Assembly (NCBI GenBank): GCA_904397865.1
Contig: CAJFOS010000016.1
Coordinates: 1-64,000, forward strand
Direction of reading: 5' to 3'
DNA from: Candidatus Allochristensenella caecavium
GTDB taxonomy: Bacteria > Bacillota > Clostridia > Christensenellales > QAND01
DNA length: 64,000 nucleotides
Of the stretch, positions 7,857 to 15,734 are shown in pieces; the stretch's first letter is position 1, and the number at the start of each line of letters is the position of its first letter. The notes under the pieces are model-generated. The model ran no database searches, was not told where the DNA came from, and saw nothing but the letters and a program-made list of their open reading frames with translations. The translations under genes and the position numbers were made by a program.

Positions 7857-8021
7857 AGCGCTCCACTTTCGTGACAGACGCCGGGTTCTTCACCGCGACA
7901 TCCAGAAACACCCCGTGCGGAAGGGGGGCTCTTCGGCGTGTGACCCTTTGGCGGCGGGTCGTGGGGCTTCCGCGCCCTTGCCGCCGTTACTCTTGTCTCC
8001 ACGCGCCTCAAATCTGTCGAA
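7857..8021 (-). promoter_or_regulatory. lysine riboswitch (L box) upstream of asd
   Basis: Read on the minus strand, the leader contains the L-box core elements in order: GAGGCGC, AGAGTA, then AAAGGGTCACACGCCGAAG, which matches the lysC leader core (AGGGG...CGCCGAAG). Basal helix P1 is formed by GACAGA (8013-8018) and TCTGTC (7873-7878), enclosing about 146 bases. Lysine binding should favour the downstream terminator and shut off asd-dapA-dapB. This is known behaviour of the class; the sequence here shows aptamer, promoter and terminator in the right order. Confidence 0.92.
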
Positions 8022-8042
8022 GTACGTTATGAAATTATCAAC

Positions 8043-8071
8043 AATATACCACCGTGCCCTATGCTTGTCAA
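8043..8071 (-). promoter_or_regulatory. sigma-A promoter of the asd leader
   Basis: Minus strand: TTGACA (8066-8071), exactly 17 bases, then TATATT (8043-8048). Transcription would begin about 15-20 bases before riboswitch helix P1. Confidence 0.85.
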
Positions 8072-8124
8072 CGCTCCCCGACGTTGTATCGTATGCGCAT
8101 GCACAAAGCAGTGTGACTTGTGGT

Positions 8125-8130
8125 ATAATA
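8125..8130 (+). promoter_or_regulatory. extended -10 promoter of the methyltransferase operon
   Basis: TGG followed by TATAAT gives an extended -10, 36 bases upstream of the start codon. No good -35 is seen. It is divergent from the asd promoter. Confidence 0.6.
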
Positions 8131-8166
8131 TAAAATCAATCCTTATATCCAGAGGGGGAAAACCGC

Positions 8167-8931
8167 ATGTCGGCCTATCATTTGTTTGCCCGCGTCTATG
8201 ACCAGTTGATGGACAACCGGCCGGAGGATTGGGCGTCTTATGTGCAATCGCTGCTGCGGGAGCGGGGGATTGAGCCGCCCGCCCGCGTATTGGACGCCGG
8301 CTGCGGGACGGGGATGATGAGCCTTGCGCTTGCACAGGCGGGCTACCGTGTCACTGGGACGGATGTTTCACCGGCCATGCTGGACCAAGCTACGCAGGCG
8401 GCGCACCGGCTGGGTGTACACGTGGAATGGGAAGAGATGGACATGCGTTCGCTCGACCCGCTCGTGCCTGTGCAGGCGGTTACATGTGTGTGCGACCCCG
8501 TCAATTATCTGCCGGAACAAGATGATGTACAGGCGTTTTTTACGAGCGCCTGCCAGGCGCTTGTGCCCGGCGGCGTGTTAATGTTTGATGTAAGCACGCC
8601 GTTTTATTATCAGCATGAACTGGGGACGCAGACATTCGCGCACCAGGCGCCGGAGGCTGCCTATATGTTACAAACCACGGCGGAAGCCAATCGGTGCCGG
8701 ATGGATTTGACCGTTTTTGCCTTGCAGAACAACGGCATGTATCTGCGTGCACAGGAGACGCATCTGCTGACCGCTCATCCCAAACGGACACTGGTACAGG
8801 GGCTTGCACAGGCGGGCTTTGGGTCCATCGCCTGCTATGCGTTCGGCACGCGCACCCCTGCGCAAGATACGGACCATCGATGGCAGTTTGTTGCCATAAA
8901 ACCTGAAAAGCATTCGGAGGAATTGTTTTGA
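8167..8931 (+). CDS. class I SAM-dependent methyltransferase
   Basis: The 254-residue protein has the standard Rossmann methyltransferase layout. Motif I VLDAGCGTGMMSLALAQAGY lies near residues 41-60 and motif II GTDVSPAML near 64-72. Asp-rich strand motifs follow (VTCVCDPVNYL), then GGVLMFDVSTP. The N-terminus (FARVYDQLMD) resembles the YqeM-type family. The substrate is unknown. It heads a tight plus-strand run; its stop overlaps the hslO ATG (TGATG), implying translational coupling. Confidence 0.85.
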   Translation: MSAYHLFARVYDQLMDNRPEDWASYVQSLLRERGIEPPARVLDAGCGTGMMSLALAQAGYRVTGTDVSPAMLDQATQAAHRLGVHVEWEEMDMRSLDPLVPVQAVTCVCDPVNYLPEQDDVQAFFTSACQALVPGGVLMFDVSTPFYYQHELGTQTFAHQAPEAAYMLQTTAEANRCRMDLTVFALQNNGMYLRAQETHLLTAHPKRTLVQGLAQAGFGSIACYAFGTRTPAQDTDHRWQFVAIKPEKHSEELF

Positions 8932-9824
8932 TGCAAGACCGACAAGATACCATCCGCCATTTGTCGCTGTGCGGCGGACAAGCATATGCTGTAGCCATTG
9001 ACGCGCGGGACCTTGTGGAACAAGCGCGCCGCATTCACGCGCTCTCGCCTACCAATACGGCCGCCCTGGGGCGTACGATGATGGGCGCACTGCTTTGCGC
9101 ATCCGATATCAAGTTTGACTGCGGCGATGCGACCGTCACCATCGACGGCGGCGGCCCCGCGGGGAAAGTGATTGCCATTGCCACGCCGCACGGTACGGTG
9201 CGGGGGTATGTCCAATATCCGCAGGCCAACTGTCCCGTGCGCCAGAGCGACCACAAGCTTGATGTCAGCGGCGTGCTGGGCTGTCAGGGTTCCTTGACCG
9301 TCATCAAGGACAACGGCGGCGAACCGTACATCGGTCGCGTCGCCCTGCAAAGCGGGGAAGTGGCAGAAGATTTGGCCTATTATTTTGCCCTGAGTGAACA
9401 GCGCCCCTGCCTGGTGTTTTTAGGCGTGCTGGTCGATGTGGACGGCACGGTGAAAAGCGCGGGCGGCCTGGGTGTGTTCCCGCTGCCCGGTTGTGCAGAG
9501 GCAACGATTGAGGAATTGGAACATACCATACCTTTAGCGGCTGAACTTTCGCATATGCTGGGCGAGGGCACGTCCATGGACGATTGTCTGTCGCTGATTT
9601 TTGCGGGACTGGATGCCCGGCAGACACAGTGTTTACCCGCGCGCTACCAATGCACCTGTTCGCGTGAACGCATGGAACGGGCGTTATTGAGCATGGGGGA
9701 AGCGGATTTGCGTGAAATAATTGAACAGGACGGCCAGGCGGAATTGACTTGTCAGTTTTGCCATGCGCGCCATCATTTCACCCGGGAACAATTGACGGAA
9801 CTTTTGGAAAAGGCCAAGGCGTGA
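8931..9824 (+). CDS. hslO: redox-regulated chaperone Hsp33
   Basis: Hsp33 is a cytoplasmic holdase switched on by disulfide formation when its four zinc-binding cysteines are oxidised. The 297-residue protein shows both Cys pairs near the C-terminus, CTCS (about 239-242) and CQFC (about 270-273), with the usual spacing of about 30. The N-terminal chaperone domain has LGRTMMGALL near 40 and a DGGGPAGKV loop. The ATG at 8931 has GGAGG ten bases upstream and overlaps the previous stop; a TTG three bases earlier is unlikely. Confidence 0.95.
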   Translation: MQDRQDTIRHLSLCGGQAYAVAIDARDLVEQARRIHALSPTNTAALGRTMMGALLCASDIKFDCGDATVTIDGGGPAGKVIAIATPHGTVRGYVQYPQANCPVRQSDHKLDVSGVLGCQGSLTVIKDNGGEPYIGRVALQSGEVAEDLAYYFALSEQRPCLVFLGVLVDVDGTVKSAGGLGVFPLPGCAEATIEELEHTIPLAAELSHMLGEGTSMDDCLSLIFAGLDARQTQCLPARYQCTCSRERMERALLSMGEADLREIIEQDGQAELTCQFCHARHHFTREQLTELLEKAKA

Positions 9825-9893
9825 GCATATCCGGCCGTTGTACGGCGGTATAATGAATCACAGCCGCGCCGTATTGCTATAAAAAAGGAGAAC

Positions 9894-11651
9894 ATGAAGA
9901 TTAAACCTTTGTTATTAAAAGGAAATAAGGTGCTGACATTTGACCAATCCAGCGCTTTTTATACCCGCGTGGCCCAGCGCTATGCAGACCAAAACGCCTT
10001 GACACAGGCGCTGCAGTTCTATTGGCGCGCCATGTTGAACGAACCGCATAATCCGCTCCACCAGCTGGACGTGGCGCGTACGCTCAACGAAATGGGCCGT
10101 TTTGAGCAAAGCAATGCATTTCTGATGCCGCTTTCCCGCCGGGAAACCAAATTGCGCGGCGCATGTTATTTTCTCATAGGCAGCAACTTGATGGGCATGC
10201 AGGAATATGAACGCGCCCGCGATGCGCTTCATCGCGCCCTGCAGGCCGACCCGTTGGCGGATTATGTGAATGATGCCGAAGAAATGCTCTTCTGGATTCA
10301 CGAAGAAGTAGAAGCCTATTATGAAGAGGAAAACTGTTCGCCCCAGGCGCAGGAGCTGGCGGAGCAGGGCAAACATGCACTGGACGCCGGTGATTATAAG
10401 CGCGCCATCCGCCTATTAGAGCGGGCGTTGGCCCTGGCGCCCAACCTCAGTTACGCGCAGAACAACCTGGCGCTCTCCTGTTTTTTGGAGGGCGATGCAG
10501 AACGTGGTTTGCAAGTGGTGCGCGCCCTGCTCACGCAGGAACCGCACAACATCCATGCCCTGTGTAATTTGATTCTGTTCAGCGAACCGAAAGCCGGCAA
10601 TGAAGAAGTGCAGGCTGCGCTGGATACCCTGTGTGCCTGTAAGGCGGAGGCGCCGGATGAGGCGTACAAGGCCGCGTTAACCTTTTGCGAGGTTGGCGAC
10701 CAGGCGCATGCGCTTGCGTGGCTGGAACAATCCCTGCATTTTGACCCTTTTGATTTGCGCACACTGTATTTAGCGGGTGCTTGTGCATACAACACGGGAC
10801 AGTTGCGTGCTGCTTACCGTTATTTTGAGACCATGCACCAGGCTGACCCGGATGATTCCATCGGCGCCTATTACCGTGGCATCTGTAAGCAGGCCCAGGA
10901 AGGGGCGGATGTGCCGCACGCCATGGCGCTTCAAATGCAGGTGCCATTGGAAGAAGCGGTGCGGCGTGTCAAATATCTTAACGGCGCCATCACCATGGCC
11001 CCGGAGGAACTCAGCCGCCTTTGGCGTGAAGATGGACAATTTCGCTGCATGGTCATTTGGGCGCTGCATCTGCGCGACAGCGGCATTCAGCGGGCGATGC
11101 TGGAACTTCTGAGCATGCTTGCAGACGGAAACGCCGAACAGGTGCTGCGGCTGTTCTTGATGGAAGAGGATGTCTCCTATGCCATGAAAAACGATACCTT
11201 CCCGCTGCTCAAGCGCATGGGCGCGCAGGAACCCTATGTTGCCCTGCTGAACGGCGAATTGGTAGAGGCACGGGTCACCGTCGTCGACACGGACGACCAG
11301 GAGGTGCCGGAGAGTTATCCGCATGTGATAGAATTGGTCATCCGCCGGATGCGCCTGCGCAAGCGGGATGCCGCGATTGAAGCCGCCGTAAAGCTCTGGA
11401 CGGAATATATTCGCCATTGCCCCCGCCCGCTGCCGGAGATTGCCCGCGTTGCGCCCTGGGCGGCGGCGTTGGAAATATTGGCCTGCGAACAGCTGGGCTT
11501 GCCGGCGGATTTGAAGGAAATCGCCGATGCATACCGTACGCACGAAGCAAATGTGGAACCCTGCATCCAACAGCTGCGCCAGGCGCATCAGCAGAGCGAA
11601 TCAACCGAGCCCCCAAAGAGAGAAGAGGAGACGAAACCGTCCGATGATTGA
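9894..11651 (+). CDS. tetratricopeptide repeat protein
   Basis: The 585-residue protein consists mainly of TPR-like helix pairs. Examples are TQALQFYWRAMLNEPHNP near residue 38, YERARDALHRALQADPLA near 102, YKRAIRLLERALALAPN near 165, and AHALAWLEQSLHFDPFD near 267. The C-terminal 200 residues remain helical, and the very end is acidic and charged. There is no signal peptide or membrane segment, so it is a cytoplasmic scaffold of unknown partner. It has an AAAGGAG ribosome-binding site and overlaps the next gene by 8 bases. Confidence 0.8.
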   Translation: MKIKPLLLKGNKVLTFDQSSAFYTRVAQRYADQNALTQALQFYWRAMLNEPHNPLHQLDVARTLNEMGRFEQSNAFLMPLSRRETKLRGACYFLIGSNLMGMQEYERARDALHRALQADPLADYVNDAEEMLFWIHEEVEAYYEEENCSPQAQELAEQGKHALDAGDYKRAIRLLERALALAPNLSYAQNNLALSCFLEGDAERGLQVVRALLTQEPHNIHALCNLILFSEPKAGNEEVQAALDTLCACKAEAPDEAYKAALTFCEVGDQAHALAWLEQSLHFDPFDLRTLYLAGACAYNTGQLRAAYRYFETMHQADPDDSIGAYYRGICKQAQEGADVPHAMALQMQVPLEEAVRRVKYLNGAITMAPEELSRLWREDGQFRCMVIWALHLRDSGIQRAMLELLSMLADGNAEQVLRLFLMEEDVSYAMKNDTFPLLKRMGAQEPYVALLNGELVEARVTVVDTDDQEVPESYPHVIELVIRRMRLRKRDAAIEAAVKLWTEYIRHCPRPLPEIARVAPWAAALEILACEQLGLPADLKEIADAYRTHEANVEPCIQQLRQAHQQSESTEPPKREEETKPSDD

Positions 11652-12468
11652 TTTTCAGCAACTATTTCGCCAATGGCTTGCTCCCAAGCTGGCAGAGATT
11701 GCTCCCCGAAAGCCCGAGGAGATAGATGAGCTGGCCGATGCCCTGTACGAACAGTGGCTGTCCAGCCCCAGTGAGGCTTTGGACGGCCTGTCCCCCAGGG
11801 CGTATTACCAGCAATGGAACGATGCACAGCTCTATCAGGAAGTGCTCAATTATCTGGATGCAGAAATGCCGTTTCCCGACCCGCTGTGTGATGAATTGAC
11901 GGCGCGTGCCTCTGTTTTTGGGCCGCTGATGGTGCGGCTGCTTACCAAGCCTATGTGCGGCCATCAGCTGCAAATGGTGTTGGACCGTCTGGTGGAAATG
12001 CAGTACGCGCCCATGTTGGAAGACTGTTTGCTGCTGGCCTGCCAATCCGATGAACAGGCGGCCGATGCTGCCGAACGCGCGGCCGATGCGATGACCAATT
12101 TTGGACAAGCGGCTGGCCGCTTGGCTTTGCAGGCCCTTGCCGAACAGCAAGACCCCGCCGTGGTAGACCGCCTGGCGGACATCGTTGCTTCCACCCTGCC
12201 TGGCGCACAAGCATATCCGGCCATTCTGGCCCTGTTTGAACAGCGTCGGGATGCCCGCGCGTTTTATGCGCGCGCGCTGGCCAAACTGGGGGAAGAAGCA
12301 GCCATTGAACCGTTGACCGCCGCCTTGCGTGCTGAGGATTTAACCTACTACGACTACCTGGCGCTCCGCGATGCGGTTGAGGAATTGGGCGGATTTGTCG
12401 AAATTGAACGCATCTTTGATGGTGATGCGGATTATCAGCGCCTGCAGGATTGGGGGGATGAACAATGA
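11644..12468 (+). CDS. helical-repeat (HEAT-like) protein of unknown function
   Basis: From the ATG at 11644 the protein is 274 residues, starts MIDFQQLFRQWLAPKL and is nearly all alpha-helical. Repeated Ala/Leu-rich helices appear in the second half (LALQALAEQQDPAVVDRLADIV; YARALAKLGEEAAIEPLTAAL), like HEAT/PBS repeats. I recognise no catalytic motif. The start is chosen because GAGGAG lies about 11 bases upstream and the frame then overlaps the TPR gene by only 8 bases. It ends in an ATGA overlap with the HD gene, so the three products are made together and may act together. Confidence 0.75.
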   Translation: MIDFQQLFRQWLAPKLAEIAPRKPEEIDELADALYEQWLSSPSEALDGLSPRAYYQQWNDAQLYQEVLNYLDAEMPFPDPLCDELTARASVFGPLMVRLLTKPMCGHQLQMVLDRLVEMQYAPMLEDCLLLACQSDEQAADAAERAADAMTNFGQAAGRLALQALAEQQDPAVVDRLADIVASTLPGAQAYPAILALFEQRRDARAFYARALAKLGEEAAIEPLTAALRAEDLTYYDYLALRDAVEELGGFVEIERIFDGDADYQRLQDWGDEQ

Positions 12469-13199
12469 CCCATCTGTGCCTGAAAGATGTGCAGCAAAAT
12501 ACAACGATTGCGACCATGGTCGCCCAGGCTAACCGCTGCCTGGAGGCGATGGGATATACCGACCACGGCCCGCGGCATGTCGGCTATGTCGCCCGCATCA
12601 CGCGGCAGATTCTGCAGGAATTGGGCTATGACCAACGCCTGGTAGAGCTGGGCGAGATTGCCGGCTGGGTGCACGACGTCGGCAATCTAATCAACCGGGA
12701 CGCGCATGCGCAATCCGGCGCGGCGCTGTTGTTTCCGGTATTGACGGAGATGGGCATGCCCCATCATGAAGTGGTAATGATTTGCACGGCCGTCGGTAAC
12801 CACGATGAACGCAGCGGCCAGCCGGTCTCGGTGATTTCCGCCGCCTTGATTATTGCAGATAAAATCGATGCCCACCGGGCCCGCGTCCGCAGCAATAAAT
12901 ATGATTTTGAAGATATTCATGACCGTGTCAATTATTCCATCCGCAACACCCATGTCACCGTCGATATTCATGAACAGGTGATTCGCTACGAGTGCACGAT
13001 GGACAAAAGCTCTTCCATCAAGGAATTTTTAACCATTTACATGTCCCGCATGGACCTGGCGGAAAAGGCAGCTGCTTATCTGGGCTGTACCTTTGAATTG
13101 ATTATCAACGGCACGCTTATCAACAATAAGCCCGTCCGGCCTGCGCTTGGCCCGAACCACCGCCCCATTGTGCCGCCGACAGGGAAGGTGAGCGAATGA
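12465..13199 (+). CDS. HD-domain phosphohydrolase
   Basis: The 244-residue protein carries an HD metal-binding domain: GPRHVGYVARI with the first His near residue 36, GWVHDVGNL with the HD pair near 66, and ADKIDAHRAR with the distal Asp near 132. HD proteins hydrolyse nucleotides or cyclic nucleotides; the substrate here is unknown. The C-terminal 80 residues resemble a small extra alpha/beta domain. Its start overlaps the previous stop (ATGA) and its end overlaps the next ATG (13196-13199), so it is firmly in the operon. Confidence 0.85.
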   Translation: MTHLCLKDVQQNTTIATMVAQANRCLEAMGYTDHGPRHVGYVARITRQILQELGYDQRLVELGEIAGWVHDVGNLINRDAHAQSGAALLFPVLTEMGMPHHEVVMICTAVGNHDERSGQPVSVISAALIIADKIDAHRARVRSNKYDFEDIHDRVNYSIRNTHVTVDIHEQVIRYECTMDKSSSIKEFLTIYMSRMDLAEKAAAYLGCTFELIINGTLINNKPVRPALGPNHRPIVPPTGKVSE

Positions 13200-14332
13200 T
13201 TTGCTTTGCAACCTGCGCTTTTGGCCTGTCAGGCCTGGTGCGCGACGAATTATTGGCCTTGGAACTGCCTGTATTGCGCGTTGAAGATGCGCGCGTTTTC
13301 TTTGAAGCAGACCGTCCGGGCGTTATTCGCGCCAACTTATGGCTGCGCTGTGCCGACCGCGTGTTTGTTGAACTCGGGCATTTTCCCGCCGTCACGTTTG
13401 AACAGATTTACAATGGTGTACGGGCGCTGCCCTGGCATCAGCTGCTGCCGCGCGATGCGGCCTTTACCGTCACGGGAAAGAGCGCGCTTTCCAAGCTGTT
13501 TTCCGTGCGCGATTTACAGTCGCTGACCAAAAAAGCCATTGCCGATGCGCTCATGCAGGCGCACCGCCTGTCCCGTTGCCCGGAAACCGGACAGGCCTAT
13601 TCGATTGAAATCGGCATGCTACGCGATGAAGCCACCGTGGCCTTGAATACCTCCGGCCCGGGGTTGAACCGACGTGGCTACCGTGATTTATCCGCCCAGG
13701 CGCCGCTGCGGGAAACCTTGGCGGCGGCCATGGTCAACTTGGCCTATTACCATGGCGATGAAACACTGATTGACCCGTGTTGCGGTTCGGGTACGATTGT
13801 CATTGAAGCGGCGATGATTGCCGCGCATATCGCGCCTGGCCTTTTGCGCACCTTTGCCTTTGATGGCTGGAAAAACTGGCAGGCGGATGCGCAGCTTTTG
13901 CGTGAACAGGCCCGTGCGCAACGGCGGGAAAGCGGGTTCGCCCATCTGTTGGCCTACGACATTGACCCCAAAGCCGTCTCTATGGCCTGGCGGCATGCCA
14001 AACGCGCCGGCGTCAACGGATTCATTCAGTTTGAACAGGCCGATGCAGCGGATTTGCAGCTTCCCATGGAGCGCGGGGTGATTGTTACCAATCCGCCCTA
14101 TGGCGAACGCATGCGCAAGGAGGACGGGGAAAAGGTCATCCGTGCCCTGCGGCGCATCAAGGATGAACGACCGCAGCTTGGTGTGTTTGCCATTTCTTCT
14201 GATGATTCGTTTGAATCCTGCTTTGGCCGTAAGGCAGATAAAAAGCGCAAGCTTTATAACGGAAGCATTCGCTGTAACCTCTATATGTACATGCGGGGCC
14301 GTAAACCGCGCAGAGTGCAGGGAGAGAAATAA
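13196..14332 (+). CDS. THUMP-domain class I RNA methyltransferase (RlmL/YpsC-like)
   Basis: The 378-residue protein has an N-terminal ferredoxin-like/THUMP region (about 1-155) that binds RNA and a C-terminal UPF0020 methyltransferase domain. The SAM loop is DPCCGSGTIVIEAAMIAA near residue 193. The DIDPKA acidic loop is near 258, and the amino-methylating NPPYGERM motif is near 300. The family methylates N2 of guanine in 23S rRNA or tRNA. It closes the plus-strand series and is followed by a hairpin. Confidence 0.9.
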   Translation: MICFATCAFGLSGLVRDELLALELPVLRVEDARVFFEADRPGVIRANLWLRCADRVFVELGHFPAVTFEQIYNGVRALPWHQLLPRDAAFTVTGKSALSKLFSVRDLQSLTKKAIADALMQAHRLSRCPETGQAYSIEIGMLRDEATVALNTSGPGLNRRGYRDLSAQAPLRETLAAAMVNLAYYHGDETLIDPCCGSGTIVIEAAMIAAHIAPGLLRTFAFDGWKNWQADAQLLREQARAQRRESGFAHLLAYDIDPKAVSMAWRHAKRAGVNGFIQFEQADAADLQLPMERGVIVTNPPYGERMRKEDGEKVIRALRRIKDERPQLGVFAISSDDSFESCFGRKADKKRKLYNGSIRCNLYMYMRGRKPRRVQGEK

Positions 14333-14333
14333 A

Positions 14334-14363
14334 AAAAGGGCCTCTCAATTTAGAGGCCCTTTC
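14334..14363. terminator. terminator hairpin with the better T run on the minus strand
   Basis: A perfect AAGGGCCTCT / AGAGGCCCTT stem follows the methyltransferase stop. The T run is weak on the plus strand (TTTC) but long on the minus strand (seven T), suggesting it also ends a minus-strand transcript. Confidence 0.75.
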
Positions 14364-14377
14364 AATGAATGCCGCCA

Positions 14378-14503
14378 TCAGACATGATAATGACGCATTG
14401 CGGCTGGATAAAAAAGATGCAAAGTGTCCCCCCGGCTTTCATTTAATGCGGCAGGGGAAGCGGAAATAGCGGCGGCCATGTTCATTTTTGACATATACAG
14501 CAT
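14378..14503 (-). CDS. possible small protein, 41 residues
   Basis: This is a minus-strand frame starting MLYMSKMNMAAAI and ending AAMRHYHV. It sits between the terminator of the tRNA genes and the minus-strand terminator at 14334-14363, which begins 15 bases after its stop. That placement, and a weak AGGCAGG eight bases before the ATG, are the only support. I recognise no family and no clear promoter. An internal ATG at 14494 would give 38 residues. Confidence 0.3.
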   Translation of the reverse strand: MLYMSKMNMAAAISASPAALNESRGDTLHLFYPAAMRHYHV

Positions 14504-14622
14504 TTGTTTTGCCTGCCTTTTTGTTTGTTGTCCAATCTTTTGAATAGCAAAAGGGAATTGGATGATACGAACGTCGCTTCCGTCTTTCGGTGACGCAGAG
14601 CCGTTCCACCCGCTTTCCAAAG

Positions 14623-14658
14623 AAAAAAGACCGAAAACCAATCGTTTTCGGTCTTTTT
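14623..14658 (-). terminator. terminator of the tRNA-Thr/tRNA-Pro unit
   Basis: On the minus strand GACCGAAAAC pairs with GTTTTCGGTC and is followed by six T, immediately after the tRNA-Pro CCA end. Confidence 0.9.
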
Positions 14659-14659
14659 A

Positions 14660-14736
14660 TGGTCGAGGTGACTGGATTTGAACCAGCGGCCTTTTGGTCC
14701 CGAACCAAACGCGCTACCAAGCTGCGCTACACCTCG
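14660..14736 (-). tRNA. tRNA-Pro (anticodon CGG)
   Basis: This is a complete 77-base cloverleaf. The acceptor CGAGGTG pairs with CACCTCG, the anticodon stem TTTGG/CCAAA encloses loop TTCGGGA (anticodon CGG, codon CCG), and a standard T arm with GTTCAAAT is followed by discriminator A and encoded CCA. Confidence 0.95.
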
Positions 14737-14742
14737 ATATGC

Positions 14743-14818
14743 TGGAGCCAATGTGGGGACTCGAACCCCAGACCTGCGCATTACGAATGCGCTGCTCTAC
14801 CAACTGAGCTACATTGGC
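14743..14818 (-). tRNA. tRNA-Thr (anticodon CGT)
   Basis: This is a complete 76-base cloverleaf. The acceptor GCCAATG pairs with CATTGGC, there is a normal D arm, the anticodon loop TTCGTAA gives CGT (codon ACG), and the T loop GTTCGAGTC is followed by discriminator T and encoded CCA. It lies six bases upstream of tRNA-Pro in the same transcript. Confidence 0.95.
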
Positions 14819-14918
14819 ACCTTAGGCTGACATCAATGGATTATAGCAGAAATATAATAGCTTGTCACTACCCATTTTTTATTTTTTCACTGAAAAAATA
14901 TCGTCGATTCTGTTATCC

Positions 14919-14958
14919 ACATCTAAAACGAGACGCATCGCCGCCTCGTTTTAGATGT
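14919..14958. terminator. long hairpin terminator after the flavin reductase-rubredoxin gene
   Basis: A perfect 14-bp inverted repeat (ACATCTAAAACGAG / CTCGTTTTAGATGT) separated by 12 bases lies 12 bases beyond the stop of the minus-strand gene. The T-rich tail is clearer on the plus strand. Confidence 0.7.
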
Positions 14959-14970
14959 TTTCTTATCATT

Positions 14971-15615
14971 TCAATCCGAAAGCTTGACCAATTTGTCCGG
15001 TCCCTGTCCACAGATGGGGCAGCGAAATCCTTCCGGAATGGTATCGGATTCCAAAATATACCCGCATACAGAACAACGGTATCCCGTTTGTCCTTGGGCG
15101 GCGGGTGCTGGTTCCGCTTGGTAGGAGGAAGCATTTTTGGGCGTTCCGCCTTTTTTCACCGTTTGATAGTAACCATACGTCAGCAGCTCGCCTTCCGAAA
15201 GCACCTGCGCATCCGTCACTTCCGCGATGAATAGCACGTGCGACCCCACATCCATCTTGTTAACGACGCGGCAGCTCAGCTGCGCGGCAACATGCTCTGT
15301 TACATAAGGAATGCCATTTGCCTCTTTTTCATACGCAAAGGAGGCGAATTTATCCGTCTCCCGGCTGCTTTTAAAGCCAAATTCTCCAATCAAATCCATT
15401 CCGGCGTCCTGTGTGAGGGCGGCTGCCGAAAAAACGCCCGCTTTTTCTATCATCTGTTCCGTGTAATTATCTTTATTGATTGCGACGGAAACCTGGATGG
15501 GGGAAGCGGTTACCTGGACAAGCGTATTGACGACACACCCGCTGTATTGCCCCTGCGAAGCGGTAGAGATGATGTATAGGCCATACGTCAATTTGTGAAA
15601 GGCATGCATATCCAT
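14971..15615 (-). CDS. flavin reductase-rubredoxin fusion (flavoredoxin/Hrb-like)
   Basis: The 214-residue protein has an N-terminal FMN-binding flavin reductase domain (about 1-150, with TASPIQVSVAINKDNYT near 35 and GSHVLFIAEV near 123). A Pro/Ala-rich linker leads to a C-terminal rubredoxin-like domain with CSVCGY near 180 and CPICG near 200. This architecture occurs in anaerobes as high-molecular-weight rubredoxin, which passes electrons to oxygen- or NO-reducing flavodiiron proteins. Whether it does so here is inference; no flavodiiron gene is in the window. GGAGG lies 7 bases before the ATG. Confidence 0.9.
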   Translation of the reverse strand: MDMHAFHKLTYGLYIISTASQGQYSGCVVNTLVQVTASPIQVSVAINKDNYTEQMIEKAGVFSAAALTQDAGMDLIGEFGFKSSRETDKFASFAYEKEANGIPYVTEHVAAQLSCRVVNKMDVGSHVLFIAEVTDAQVLSEGELLTYGYYQTVKKGGTPKNASSYQAEPAPAAQGQTGYRCSVCGYILESDTIPEGFRCPICGQGPDKLVKLSD

Positions 15616-15649
15616 AAGAGGACCTCCAATTAGGAATAATTCTTAGTTT

Positions 15650-15679
15650 ATTATATCCCGAAAACTTGGAAACCGCAAG
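15650..15679 (-). promoter_or_regulatory. promoter of the flavin reductase-rubredoxin gene
   Basis: Minus strand: TTGCGG, 18 bases, TATAAT, about 34 bases before the ATG. Confidence 0.65.
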
Positions 15680-15705
15680 CGCATTTTATAACGTTTTGCC
15701 CATAA

Positions 15706-15732
15706 CAAAAGAGGCGGTAATTACCGCCTCTC
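15706..15732 (-). terminator. terminator of the M14 peptidase gene
   Basis: The palindromic stem AGAGGCGGTAA/TTACCGCCTCT is followed by TTTTGTT on the minus strand, right after the stop. Confidence 0.85.
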
Positions 15733-15734
15733 AA

